Both the position numbers and the translations under genes were made by a program. Below are positions 8,446 through 16,866 of a stretch of 64,000 nt of DNA, piece after piece. The notes beneath the pieces were generated by a model, which had not been told where the DNA came from, ran no database searches, and saw nothing but the letters and a program-made list of their open reading frames with translations. How positions within the stretch are numbered: position 1 is the stretch's first letter; the number at the start of each line of letters is the position of its first letter. This DNA is from Pullulanibacillus pueri (GTDB lineage Bacteria; Bacillota; Bacilli; Bacillales; Sporolactobacillaceae), in assembly GCF_014639255.1 (NCBI RefSeq), contig NZ_BMFV01000021.1, forward strand, positions 16,763-80,762, written 5' to 3'.

Positions 8446-9384
8446 TTGCAAAAATATATCTTAGTACGATTGTTTAATATAGTAGCAACATTATTTGTCA
8501 TTTCAACTTTGACTTTTTTCTTAATGAAACAGCTTCCTGGCTCCCCCTTTGATGAAGAAAAATTAGCGGCTCTTCCTGATGAGGTTCGGACACAAATTTA
8601 TGATCAATACGGTTTAAACGCACCAGTCTGGCATCAATACGTGAACTATTTAGGAAACCTATTAAAAGGTGATATGGGGTTGTCTTTCTATTATCAGGAT
8701 CGCCCAGTCTCAAATATCATCGTCGATCGTATTGGACCATCAGCCTTATTAGGTATTCAAGCGTTAATCATTGGAACAGCGGTAGGATTAATTCTTGGAT
8801 TAATTGCAGCTTTTAAGCACAATTCAATGTGGGATTACATTACGATGCTTATCGCGGTGCTGGGTATATCGATTCCCAATTTTGTTTTTGCCGCGCTACT
8901 GCAGTACTTTGTCGGTTTGAAATGGGGGGTCTTGCCCATTGCCTATTGGGAGAGTTACCAGAGTACTATTTTACCTACCATTGCTCTTGCTATAGGGGTT
9001 GTAGCTGTGGTTGCACGGTTTACAAGAAATGAGATGTTAGAGGTATTGGGTCAGGATTATATTATGACGGCTAAAGCCAAAGGGTTATCTTCTCGCAATA
9101 TCATCATTCATCATGCGGTTAGGAACGCAATGATCCCTGTATTAACAGTGTTAGGCCCCGTCGTTGTTAGTCTCATTACGGGCTCCCTAGTTATTGAACA
9201 AGTCTTTAGTATTCCGGGGATCGGGAGTCTTTTTGTTGAATCGATTAAAGTGAATGATTATTCCATGATCATGGGGGTCACTTTATTATTCAGTGTTTTA
9301 TTTGTTTTTATGGTGTTAATTATTGACTTGCTTTATGGTCTGATTGATCCAAGAATCCGCTTAGCAGGGGGGAAGGAGGGGTAA
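8446..9384 (+). CDS. oppB: Oligopeptide ABC transporter permease, OppB/DppB type
   Basis: This is an inner membrane-spanning subunit forming half of the peptide channel. It begins MQKYILVRLFNIVATLFVIST, the normal opening of OppB-type permeases, and carries the EAA loop region around DYIMTAKAKGLSSRNIIIHHAVRNA plus about six transmembrane segments. I choose TTG 8446 because GGTGGTG at 8432-8438 lies seven bases upstream; a GTG at 8428 would add six residues and overlap that site. Its stop is one base before the oppC start, so the two are translationally coupled. No oppD or oppF follows in this operon. Confidence 0.9.
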   Translation: MQKYILVRLFNIVATLFVISTLTFFLMKQLPGSPFDEEKLAALPDEVRTQIYDQYGLNAPVWHQYVNYLGNLLKGDMGLSFYYQDRPVSNIIVDRIGPSALLGIQALIIGTAVGLILGLIAAFKHNSMWDYITMLIAVLGISIPNFVFAALLQYFVGLKWGVLPIAYWESYQSTILPTIALAIGVVAVVARFTRNEMLEVLGQDYIMTAKAKGLSSRNIIIHHAVRNAMIPVLTVLGPVVVSLITGSLVIEQVFSIPGIGSLFVESIKVNDYSMIMGVTLLFSVLFVFMVLIIDLLYGLIDPRIRLAGGKEG

Positions 9385-9385
9385 G

Positions 9386-10315
9386 ATGAGTATCGAAAAA
9401 GTAGAAATTAACGATGAAAGCTTTCAGCCCGTTTTAAGTGACCCTTCTGATAAAGAGGCCCTCTCTGGAAAAGAATTAGTGGGTTGGCGGAATTCCTGGC
9501 GACGTCTTAAGAAAAATAAAGGGGCTTTTGTAAGTCTATTTGTTCTAGCCTTTATCGTTTTGCTCGCGATATTTGGACCGCATATGAATAGCTATACTTA
9601 TTATCAAACGGATTATTCCGTTTCTTTTCAACCACCGAGTTCGGAGCATTGGTTGGGGACGGATAAGTTTGGACGGGATCAATGGACTCGAATTTGGGAA
9701 GGGACCAGAATTTCGTTATACATTGCTTTGCTAGCAGCGGTGCTAGACCTCATTATTGGCGTAATGTTTGGCGCCATTTCCGGTGTGTTCGGGGGTAAGG
9801 TCGATTTAGTTTTGCAGAGAATTATCGACATTTTAGTAGGGATACCCAATCTTATCGTTGTTATTCTATTAATTCTATTTATGAAACCGGGGATAGTGAC
9901 TATATCGGTTGCGATGGTGATAACAGGTTGGGTGAATATGGCTAGATTGGTTCGTTCACAAATTTTTAAACTTAAAACACAAGAATATGTTATGGCTTCA
10001 CAGGCGTTAGGGGCCAATGTTTTTCGGATTATTTTTAAGCACTTTATCCCCAATAGTATGAGTCTGATCTTAGTCAATTTAATGTTCACTATTCCATCAG
10101 CTATTTTTACAGAAGCCTTTCTGAGTTTTATAGGATTAGGACTACAAGAGCCTTTAGCGTCTTTGGGAGTGTTGATCAATGATGGGTTCCATGCGATGCA
10201 GTCTCATTATTACCTTTTGATCTTTCCTTCAATTGTTATTGTTGCTCTTATGGTTTGTTTTAATTTATTGGCAGATGGTCTGCGCGATGCGGTAGATCCT
10301 AAAATGAAAGATTAA
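9386..10315 (+). CDS. oppC: Oligopeptide ABC transporter permease, OppC/DppC type
   Basis: This second channel subunit has a cytoplasmic N-terminal extension of about 45 residues, the OppC_N signature SWRRLKKNKGAFVSLFVL, then HWLGTDKFGRDQWTRIWEGTRISL, diagnostic for the family. The EAA motif is EYVMASQALGANVFRIIFKHFIPN. About six membrane segments are visible and the length of 309 residues is normal. AAGGAGGGG before ATG 9386 lies inside the end of oppB. It is followed 33 bases later by the asparaginase gene in the same transcription unit. Confidence 0.92.
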   Translation: MSIEKVEINDESFQPVLSDPSDKEALSGKELVGWRNSWRRLKKNKGAFVSLFVLAFIVLLAIFGPHMNSYTYYQTDYSVSFQPPSSEHWLGTDKFGRDQWTRIWEGTRISLYIALLAAVLDLIIGVMFGAISGVFGGKVDLVLQRIIDILVGIPNLIVVILLILFMKPGIVTISVAMVITGWVNMARLVRSQIFKLKTQEYVMASQALGANVFRIIFKHFIPNSMSLILVNLMFTIPSAIFTEAFLSFIGLGLQEPLASLGVLINDGFHAMQSHYYLLIFPSIVIVALMVCFNLLADGLRDAVDPKMKD

Positions 10316-10348
10316 TATTCTTAAATTCTTCTAGAAGGAACTGATAAT

Positions 10349-11353
10349 ATGATTAAAGTCTATCGAGGTAACTACGTTGAAAGCCAACATGAAGTGCATA
10401 TCGCAGTCGTAAATACAGAAGGGCAATTATTATATCAATATGGAAATCCAGAGCGTGCCACCTTTGCGCGTTCTTCGATGAAACCTTTTCAAGCAGTACC
10501 GTTAATTGAGACCGGTGCGGCAGCGTTTTTCAACTATGAGCCACAAGAGCTGGCGATAAGTTGTGCTTCTCATAGTGGTGAGGCCTACCATAGAGAGACC
10601 GTTCAAAATATTTTAAAGAAGATCAATCTTGATATTGATGCCCTGCAATGTGGTATGCACCCACCTAAAAATCCTGAGGATTATAAGGCACTGATACGAT
10701 CCGGGGGAGAGTTAACACCTTTATTTAGTAATTGTTCTGGAAAACATTCCGGGATGCTGGCGACTTCCGTGTTTATGAAAGAGGATCATCGTGTGTATCG
10801 AGAGATCGAAAGTGCAGAACAACAACGAATTCTTAAAGTGATTTCAGAGCTTTGCGAGACACCAATCGATCAAATTGGACTCAGTGTAGATGGATGTGGA
10901 GTTCCGGTGCATCGTTTACCACTAAATAAAACAGCTTATGGCTATGCCCAATTGGCGGCAGGTCAGTCTGCGAACTCCCCTGAACATAGTCAGGCCCTGG
11001 AGACTTTACGTGATGCGATGATGAAGCATCCAGAAATGGTCGGTGGTTATCAACGGTTTGATACTGATTTAATGAGAATGTTTCCAAACAAGATTGTATC
11101 CAAAGCAGGGGCTGAAGGGGTTCAGTGCTTAGGTGTCGTCGATAGGGGAATTGGGATTGCAATAAAATGTGAAGATGGCAATCCTCGATCACTGAGTGCA
11201 GTGACGTTAAAAGTATTAGAGGATCTTGGGGTTACCGCTCCATCTGGGCAGGATGAAACCTATAAAAAGTATCGAGAGCCTGCGGTTAAGAACATGCGCG
11301 GTGATAGCATTGGGAAGATTGAAGTGGATTTGCAATTGGAAAAGTGTTTTTAA
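10349..11353 (+). CDS. Asparaginase II family (class 3, Rhizobium etli ReAV-type L-asparaginase)
   Basis: This is a member of the Zn-dependent asparaginase family unrelated to E. coli AnsA/AnsB. The characteristic residues are all visible with one constant offset from the R. etli enzyme: S42-x-x-K45 (ARSSMKPFQ), C129-x-x-K132 (NCSGKH) and C183 (DGCGVP), against S48, K51, C135, K138 and C189 in ReAV as I recall them. CASHSGE is also conserved. The product should release ammonia and aspartate from L-asparagine in the cytoplasm. Its place as last gene of a sigma-54 peptide-uptake operon suggests peptide-derived asparagine as the substrate source. A terminator follows. Confidence 0.9.
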   Translation: MIKVYRGNYVESQHEVHIAVVNTEGQLLYQYGNPERATFARSSMKPFQAVPLIETGAAAFFNYEPQELAISCASHSGEAYHRETVQNILKKINLDIDALQCGMHPPKNPEDYKALIRSGGELTPLFSNCSGKHSGMLATSVFMKEDHRVYREIESAEQQRILKVISELCETPIDQIGLSVDGCGVPVHRLPLNKTAYGYAQLAAGQSANSPEHSQALETLRDAMMKHPEMVGGYQRFDTDLMRMFPNKIVSKAGAEGVQCLGVVDRGIGIAIKCEDGNPRSLSAVTLKVLEDLGVTAPSGQDETYKKYREPAVKNMRGDSIGKIEVDLQLEKCF

Positions 11354-11401
11354 AATCCCAACTCCACTGCTTTATGTATAAAAAATTTTACAAGTCTAAA
11401 C

Positions 11402-11428
11402 AAGGCCGGGCCACTTTGCCCGGTTTTC
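11402..11428 (+). terminator. Terminator of the opp-asparaginase operon
   Basis: CCGGGC (11406-11411) pairs with GCCCGG (11418-11423), extended by AAGG against TTTT, which also supplies the T run. Confidence 0.88.
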
Positions 11429-11430
11429 TT

Positions 11431-11475
11431 AAAAGATCAGAAAATGTCTAGCCAGAAGAACGAGCTTGCTTGGAT
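11431..11475 (+). repeat. Terminator-trailing repeat, degenerate copy
   Basis: AAAAGATCAGAAAATGTCTAGCCAG, immediately after the terminator, resembles the better copies at 33011-33040 and 34773-34803 (AAAGATCAGAAAGTATAAAATTTCTGG). AACGAGCTTGCTT after it resembles the downstream part of those copies. The rest of the spacer to 11742 holds only a 9-bp GAGTGGACA/TGTCCATTC inverted repeat at 11697-11726. Confidence 0.5.
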
Positions 11476-11742
11476 CACAGATTATCCCCCTCATGTACCA
11501 GCTGCCACAAAATGTTGACGAGCGGGTGAATCTGAGCCGATTCAACCCTTAGGCTCACTCTTCGATCGGTGCTGTCCCATCCTCTTTGACCTCCTTTGTC
11601 TATTTCTATTATAAAGTGAGGGGAAGAAGCAGACGGCTGAAATGGCGTTTGTGCGTCATAGTCATTTGGAATAAGGAGAAAGAGAAGATCTCTATTGAGT
11701 GGACATGAGTAGTCTCTTGTCCATTCTTAGGGTTTTTTTAGT

Positions 11743-13257
11743 TTAGGCTTGATTAAGCTTCTCATTTACTAAATAAAAATCTTGCTTGATGGACTGATTA
11801 AATGGCTTAAACTTCAATATAATCTCAAGCATTTGTTTGGCCAAGATATAGTCTTCATGTTCAATGAATAAAGGGTAACTGCGCGTAAAGAGATAAATGA
11901 TTTGTTCTTCAAGATATAGCTTAAAGTCAAGGAACCAATCGAAATAGAAGTCAGGAAAAAGTTCTAAATCTTGATCTAATTTTTCTAGAATTTGTAAAAT
12001 AGACCTATGGAGTAAAGGATAATCTGTAAGTGTTGAAGCTTTTTTTATTAATTCTTGTAATTGGAGTACATCGCATTCATAGTCTATATTCAACTGCAAA
12101 TCTTTTTTATTCGTTGTAATGGCATTAGGAAAGCCTGCATCAGCAAATATCTTGCGTAAATGGCTGAGAGCCACTCTTAACTGATTTTGCGCATTGGGAA
12201 GTGGTAAATGCGGCCAAAACACTTCAAATAATTGTTCTCTTAGGACCACCCGATTAATCGCTAAAAAAGCAAGGAGCTCCTTTGCACTTCGCCTGTTCCA
12301 GTGTCCACTCACTTTTTTTCCTTTATTGATCATCTCAAAATTATGAAGTAGGCGGATAACAATCTTCTGATCCAGAGAATGGCTGGCTTTGGACCGGCTT
12401 AATGAAAGTCTGTCGAAGTAATGGTCCAAAACATCCGAGTAGTGTGAATTCGGTTTCAAATCATCGTATTTTGTTTTGAGAAAGTGACGAAAAATCCGAG
12501 CGACGATCTCAGGTTGATCAATGTGTACCATATTGGAAGCATCAATAATGATGGCTGTGCGCCCGTTAGGCAAATAATGCGAATTCATTGTGACGAAGGT
12601 CGGGAGATAATTAGGATCACATTCTCCTCCTAAAACAAGTGTCGGTATGGGTATAGATCGAAGTTTTGACAATGATGAGGATCGCGCAATCAGTTCTATT
12701 AGTTGAAAATAAACCTTTTGTTCAACTTGATGATATGCCTCATAAAGCAATTGATGCTTCTCAGGCGTCATTTTATGTATGATTTGTGGGATCATAAAGT
12801 CGGCTAAAGCGGGGTAGTTTTCAGGTTTGGAGAATCTTTTGCGATAGGCGAGCATTTCCTCACTGATTTCATTTGGAAAAAACGATGTGATCCCAATTAA
12901 GGTTAATGATTCTGCTTTTTCTCCATACTCACCAAAAAGTTGAATGCCGAAATAAGCACCTAATCCATGACCGATAAAATGGTAATGGTCAATGTTAAGT
13001 TGCTTAAGAAGAGCGGTAAAATCCCCATATAGAATATCCCATGTTAAAGCGTGACAATCTCCTTTTGTCTCGCCATGTCCGCGAAAATCAAATAGGAGAA
13101 GATGGTAATCTTGAAATTCCTTAATAAGATACTTCCAAGTCTTCATGTTAAGGCCCAGACCGTGGGCAAGGATGATCGTTTCTGCATGAGGGTTCTTAGA
13201 TTGTAGATAGTTATAATGGATGCTTACTGTTTCCTTATTTAAATAACTCATACCCAT
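11743..13257 (-). CDS. Alpha/beta-hydrolase-like sensor fused to SARP-type winged helix and BTAD domain
   Basis: This 504-residue fusion appears to be a transcription regulator with a hydrolase-fold sensor. Residues about 1-265 are an alpha/beta-hydrolase: oxyanion region LAHGLGLNMKTW (30-41), FDFRGHGET, the nucleophile elbow, an acid D214 (GGECDP) and H245 (MVHIDQPE). The elbow reads G-H-G-L-G at 96-100, so Gly98 replaces the nucleophilic serine of GxSxG and ordinary esterase chemistry is unlikely. Residues about 298-392 form an OmpR-like winged helix (NRRSAKELLAFLAIN, ALSHLRKIF), and 395-504 a helical BTAD/TPR-like domain, the order seen in SARP regulators. GGAGG five bases upstream favours ATG 13257; TTG 13269 overlaps that site and ATG 13251 remains possible. 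Its ligand and targets are unknown; the BASS transporter upstream is a candidate target. Confidence 0.85.
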   Translation of the reverse strand: MGMSYLNKETVSIHYNYLQSKNPHAETIILAHGLGLNMKTWKYLIKEFQDYHLLLFDFRGHGETKGDCHALTWDILYGDFTALLKQLNIDHYHFIGHGLGAYFGIQLFGEYGEKAESLTLIGITSFFPNEISEEMLAYRKRFSKPENYPALADFMIPQIIHKMTPEKHQLLYEAYHQVEQKVYFQLIELIARSSSLSKLRSIPIPTLVLGGECDPNYLPTFVTMNSHYLPNGRTAIIIDASNMVHIDQPEIVARIFRHFLKTKYDDLKPNSHYSDVLDHYFDRLSLSRSKASHSLDQKIVIRLLHNFEMINKGKKVSGHWNRRSAKELLAFLAINRVVLREQLFEVFWPHLPLPNAQNQLRVALSHLRKIFADAGFPNAITTNKKDLQLNIDYECDVLQLQELIKKASTLTDYPLLHRSILQILEKLDQDLELFPDFYFDWFLDFKLYLEEQIIYLFTRSYPLFIEHEDYILAKQMLEIILKFKPFNQSIKQDFYLVNEKLNQA

Positions 13258-13454
13258 AAGATCCTCCAAGCATTAAAAGTTAAAAAAAGACGAGAAAGGG
13301 ACAGTGTTTTCTTAAATCAAAAGGGATCGAGATTCACAAGAACTTGATCTAAGCTCCTTTTAAGGAAAATAATGTATACCTATAGAATAATGGATGTCTT
13401 AGAAAGAAACAAGTAAAAGGCTAGTTCTCTAGCTATAAATAAACGGGAATGGAA

Positions 13455-13533
13455 GGTCGCGAGGAAAAAGAAAGAGGTTAGACCGTGCTCGCGGATTGAT
13501 TAGAATTCTTTACACGCGAGTGGGCCTAACCTC
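13455..13533 (-). terminator. Terminator of the BASS transporter gene
   Basis: On the minus strand GAGGTTAG (13533-13526) pairs with CTAACCTC (13481-13474), with an inner CGCGAG/CTCGCG stem, followed by TTTCTTTTTC. This separates the transporter from the regulator gene downstream. Confidence 0.75.
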
Positions 13534-13561
13534 ATTAATTTGTTATTAACTCATCTCATGT

Positions 13562-14530
13562 TCATGAGGCTTTATTAGAGGGGCTTTCCTTGTTATCCCT
13601 ATCATCAGAGACAAACTTACGATAAAGGGTCGCAATAATAGGACCAGAGATATTATGCCAAACACTAAAAATGGCGCTAGGAACCGCAGCTAAGGGTGAA
13701 AAATGGGCTTGGGCAAGTGTAGCGCCTAATGCTGAATTCTGCATACCCACCTCAATAGAGACTGCTTTTTGTTTTGCCGGGCTCATGCGCATGAGTTTTG
13801 CTGCCAGAAATCCAATGATTAATCCTAATACGTTGTGAAGGACTACGGCTAGAAAGATCAGCCAGCCCGTTTTGGCAATTTGTTCACTGCTGCCACCGAC
13901 AACTGCAGCGACAATAGCAATGATCGCGATAACAGAGACTAAGGGTAACACTTTGACACCGGCTTCAACCTTTTGTCTGAGAATCAGGCGAACAACAATC
14001 CCTAAAACGATTGGAACAATCACAATTTCTAAAATAGAGATGAAAAGAGAACTAAAACTGACTGAGACCCACTTACTGGCTAATAGAAAAATGAGAAAGG
14101 GGGTTAAGATGGGTGCTAAAACGGTTGAAACAGAAGTAATAGATACAGATAAGGCCGTGTCACCTTTTGATAAATAAGTCATAACATTGGAGGCTGTTCC
14201 TCCTGGACAAGAACCGACAAGAATAATTCCTACAGCAACTTCTTTTGATACAGGTAATAAAGTAGCAAGTAAAAAGGCTAATAAGGGCATAATAATAAAT
14301 TGAGCTAAAACACCGATAGCTACATCCTTAGGTCTTTTAAACACTTCTTTGAAGTCTTGTCCTCGAAGTGTTAGCCCCATCCCAAACATAATAATGCCTA
14401 ATAAAAGCTGGACATAAGCACCAATCCAAGTAAATGCACTTGGGAAGATAAAGCCAAGTACAGCAAATAGGATGACCCAAATTGCAAAGGTGCTGCCAAA
14501 AAAACGGCTAATTGATTCTAAGGTTTTCAT
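13562..14530 (-). CDS. Bile acid:sodium symporter (BASS) family transporter, YocS-like
   Basis: This Na+-coupled membrane transporter has about nine or ten hydrophobic segments over 322 residues. Family signatures include GMGLTLRGQDFKEVFKRP near residues 51-68, the Na+-site motif CPGGTASNVMTYLSKGD and EVGMQNSALGATLAQ with its conserved E and Q/N. Bacterial members move organic anions such as pantoate, 2-keto acids or sulfonates, and the substrate cannot be told here. AAGGAGGACAAA before ATG 14530 is a strong ribosome binding site. A stem-loop terminator separates it from the hydrolase/SARP gene, so they are neighbours on one strand rather than one transcript. Confidence 0.88.
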   Translation of the reverse strand: MKTLESISRFFGSTFAIWVILFAVLGFIFPSAFTWIGAYVQLLLGIIMFGMGLTLRGQDFKEVFKRPKDVAIGVLAQFIIMPLLAFLLATLLPVSKEVAVGIILVGSCPGGTASNVMTYLSKGDTALSVSITSVSTVLAPILTPFLIFLLASKWVSVSFSSLFISILEIVIVPIVLGIVVRLILRQKVEAGVKVLPLVSVIAIIAIVAAVVGGSSEQIAKTGWLIFLAVVLHNVLGLIIGFLAAKLMRMSPAKQKAVSIEVGMQNSALGATLAQAHFSPLAAVPSAIFSVWHNISGPIIATLYRKFVSDDRDNKESPSNKAS

Positions 14531-14562
14531 TTTGTCCTCCTTTAATTGATTGATGTCTCTAA

Positions 14563-14590
14563 ATTATATAATAATTTCTAATTATTACAA
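14563..14590 (-). promoter_or_regulatory. Candidate sigma-A promoter of the BASS gene
   Basis: On the minus strand TTGTAA (14590-14585), a 16-base spacer and TATAAT (14568-14563) lie 33 bases upstream of the ATG. The remaining bases to the peptide operon at 14834 show no clear signal. Confidence 0.45.
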
Positions 14591-14833
14591 TGGTCCAATT
14601 TAATACAATTTTAATAAGAAAAATAAATAAAAAGTCGTCGCTTAATAGCTTATTCTTGGTCTTCGTAATATAATAGGTGGCGAGATGTTTAAAGAGGTTT
14701 TGGTAAGGTGAGAGACTCATAGGTTTTACGTCTCCATCGAGAGGTTTTGTTGTTAAAAAAACTTATTCTGCTTATTTTCCGCCTTTTTAAATGTAGGTTT
14801 AATTGATCAAAGTCATATAAGAGGAGTGGCGTT

Positions 14834-15874
14834 ATGACGGGGACAATCCTCGAAGTAAGTCAGCTAAAAACCTCATTTTTCACTGAAAATGGTGAGGTCC
14901 CTGCCGTAAGTGATGTTACCTTTCGTTTGGAAAAGGGAGAAATATTAGGGGTTGTTGGCGAATCCGGTTGTGGTAAAAGTGTCACCTCGCTTTCGATTAT
15001 GGGATTGGTTGAACAGCCAGGCAAAGTTGTCGGGGGACACATTGCATTTAAAGGTGAGGATCTAACTCAAGCCTCGGCAAAAAAGATGAGACAGATCAGA
15101 GGCAATGACATCGCAATGATCTATCAAGATCCAATGTCTGCGCTGAACCCTGTACATACGATTGGCGCGCAATTGATGGAATGTCTTGGGCTTCATCACA
15201 AGGCCACAAGGAAATCAGCGCGACGCCAAGCCATAGAGTGTCTTGAACGTGTAGGGCTGCCTCAGGCTGAACAATTGATGCATTACTATCCCCATCAGCT
15301 GTCAGGAGGGATGTGTCAGCGCGTGATGATTGCAATGGCCATGATTTGTGAGCCAGAGGTTCTCATCGCTGACGAACCAACAACGGCGTTGGATGTTACG
15401 ATACAGGCGCAAATTCTTGAATTGATGAAGACGCTTAATAGAGAGTTTAACACTTCGATCATCTTTATTACGCATGATTTAGGAGTTGTTGCTGAGATTT
15501 GTGATCGAGTCCTCGTCATGTACAATGGAAGGGTTGTTGAACAAGGGACGATCCACACGCTTTTTAAAGCCCCAAAGCATCCTTATACTAAAGGTTTAAT
15601 TCAATCAGTCCCAGATGTCCGTGAAAAGAAGCAAAGGCTATATTCAATCCCAGGAATGGTGCCCAGCCCAGGGGAAATAAAAAAAGGGTGCCCTTTTGCC
15701 CCACGGTGTGAGCGGGCTTTGGCTCAATGCTATGAGATTGAGCCTCCCTTTATCAAATATGAGAACGGGGATGCCGTGCGATGCCTTCTTTACGAAGCTG
15801 AAAAAAAGGAGGTGACGACTCATGGTAGAATCGGAGACTTTACTAGAAGCCCGCAACCTAAGAAAGTATTTTGA
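14834..15874 (+). CDS. dppD: Dipeptide/oligopeptide ABC transporter ATP-binding protein, DppD/OppD type
   Basis: This cytoplasmic ATPase subunit has Walker A GESGCGKS near residues 40-47, Q-loop YQDPMSALNP, signature LSGGMCQRV, Walker B VLIADEPTTALD and the switch His in FITHDLG. The C-terminal oligopeptide-transporter extension with the Fe-S-type cysteines (GCPFAPRC, ALAQC, AVRCLLYEA) is intact. It overlaps the next gene by 53 bases; the frame continues for about 18 codons past the dppF start, giving an unusual basic tail (GRIGDFTRSPQPKKVF). It opens a D-F-A-B-C operon and could also energise the ATPase-less OppABC encoded at 6724-10315. Confidence 0.92.
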   Translation: MTGTILEVSQLKTSFFTENGEVPAVSDVTFRLEKGEILGVVGESGCGKSVTSLSIMGLVEQPGKVVGGHIAFKGEDLTQASAKKMRQIRGNDIAMIYQDPMSALNPVHTIGAQLMECLGLHHKATRKSARRQAIECLERVGLPQAEQLMHYYPHQLSGGMCQRVMIAMAMICEPEVLIADEPTTALDVTIQAQILELMKTLNREFNTSIIFITHDLGVVAEICDRVLVMYNGRVVEQGTIHTLFKAPKHPYTKGLIQSVPDVREKKQRLYSIPGMVPSPGEIKKGCPFAPRCERALAQCYEIEPPFIKYENGDAVRCLLYEAEKKEVTTHGRIGDFTRSPQPKKVF

Positions 15875-16808
15875 TGTCAAAGGGAGTGGGGGAAGAAAAC
15901 ACCCCAACCTATTAAAAGCTGTTGATGGCGTTAGTTTTTCTGTAAGCAAAGGGGAAACGCTAGGCATAGTGGGAGAGTCAGGCTGTGGTAAGTCAACAAC
16001 TGGGAGAATGTTATTGAGGCTGATTGAACCGACAGCGGGACAGATTCTTTTCGAAGGGCGCGATCTCACGCAGCTCAGCCAAAGAGAGATGAGAAAGCAA
16101 CGTCGACATATACAAATGGTCTTTCAAAATCCCTTGGCTTCGCTTAATCCCCGGCGGACTGTTGGTGAATTATTAGAACAACCTTTAAAAGTGCACCGGA
16201 TGGGCAATGTCAGTGAAAGAAAGCAGCGGGTAATGGCATTGCTTAAAACAGTCGGTTTAAATGAAACCGCTTATGGACGTTATCCTCATCAATTTAGTGG
16301 TGGGCAAAGACAGCGCATTGCCATTGCTCGGGCATTGGCGGTGACACCAAAGCTCATTGTAGCCGATGAACCGGTCTCAGCCCTCGATGTTTCCGTTCAA
16401 GCGCAGATACTAAATTTACTTAAGGATTTGCAAGAAGCTTATCAATTAACCTATCTCTTTATTTCTCATGACCTAGGAGTTGTTCGCCATATTAGCGACC
16501 GTGTCGCTGTCATGTATCTTGGGAGAATAGTAGAGATAGCCTCAACGGAGGACTTATATAATGATCCGAAGCACCCCTATACGCAGGCCTTGATTTCGAC
16601 GGTCCCTATCCCAGACCCTGAGTACTCGGGTGAACGCGTGCTCTTACAAGGTGATATTCCGAGTGCATCAGAGCCGCCATCGGGTTGTCCTTTTCATACG
16701 CGTTGTCCTCTGGCGATGGAAGCGTGTAAAACTGTTGTCCCTCGATTGCAGGAGAGCGAAGCTGATCATTTTGTTTCTTGCCATCTTTATCATAAGGTGG
16801 AGGCTTGA
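15822..16808 (+). CDS. dppF: Dipeptide/oligopeptide ABC transporter ATP-binding protein, DppF/OppF type
   Basis: This second ATPase partner has Walker A GESGCGKS, signature FSGGQRQRIAIARAL, Walker B LIVADEPVSALD and FISHDLG. The C-terminal motif ends GCPFHTRCPLAMEAC, with the cysteine pattern typical of OppD/F proteins. AAGGAGGTGA upstream of ATG 15822 lies inside dppD, so translation starts independently of the dppD stop 53 bases downstream. The 328-residue length is normal. The binding-protein gene follows after 58 bases. Confidence 0.92.
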   Translation: MVESETLLEARNLRKYFDVKGSGGRKHPNLLKAVDGVSFSVSKGETLGIVGESGCGKSTTGRMLLRLIEPTAGQILFEGRDLTQLSQREMRKQRRHIQMVFQNPLASLNPRRTVGELLEQPLKVHRMGNVSERKQRVMALLKTVGLNETAYGRYPHQFSGGQRQRIAIARALAVTPKLIVADEPVSALDVSVQAQILNLLKDLQEAYQLTYLFISHDLGVVRHISDRVAVMYLGRIVEIASTEDLYNDPKHPYTQALISTVPIPDPEYSGERVLLQGDIPSASEPPSGCPFHTRCPLAMEACKTVVPRLQESEADHFVSCHLYHKVEA

Positions 16809-16866
16809 ATGTTTCTTTACTATGAATGGTTAAATAAACTTAATTCGCTAAGGAGTGAACAAGACT

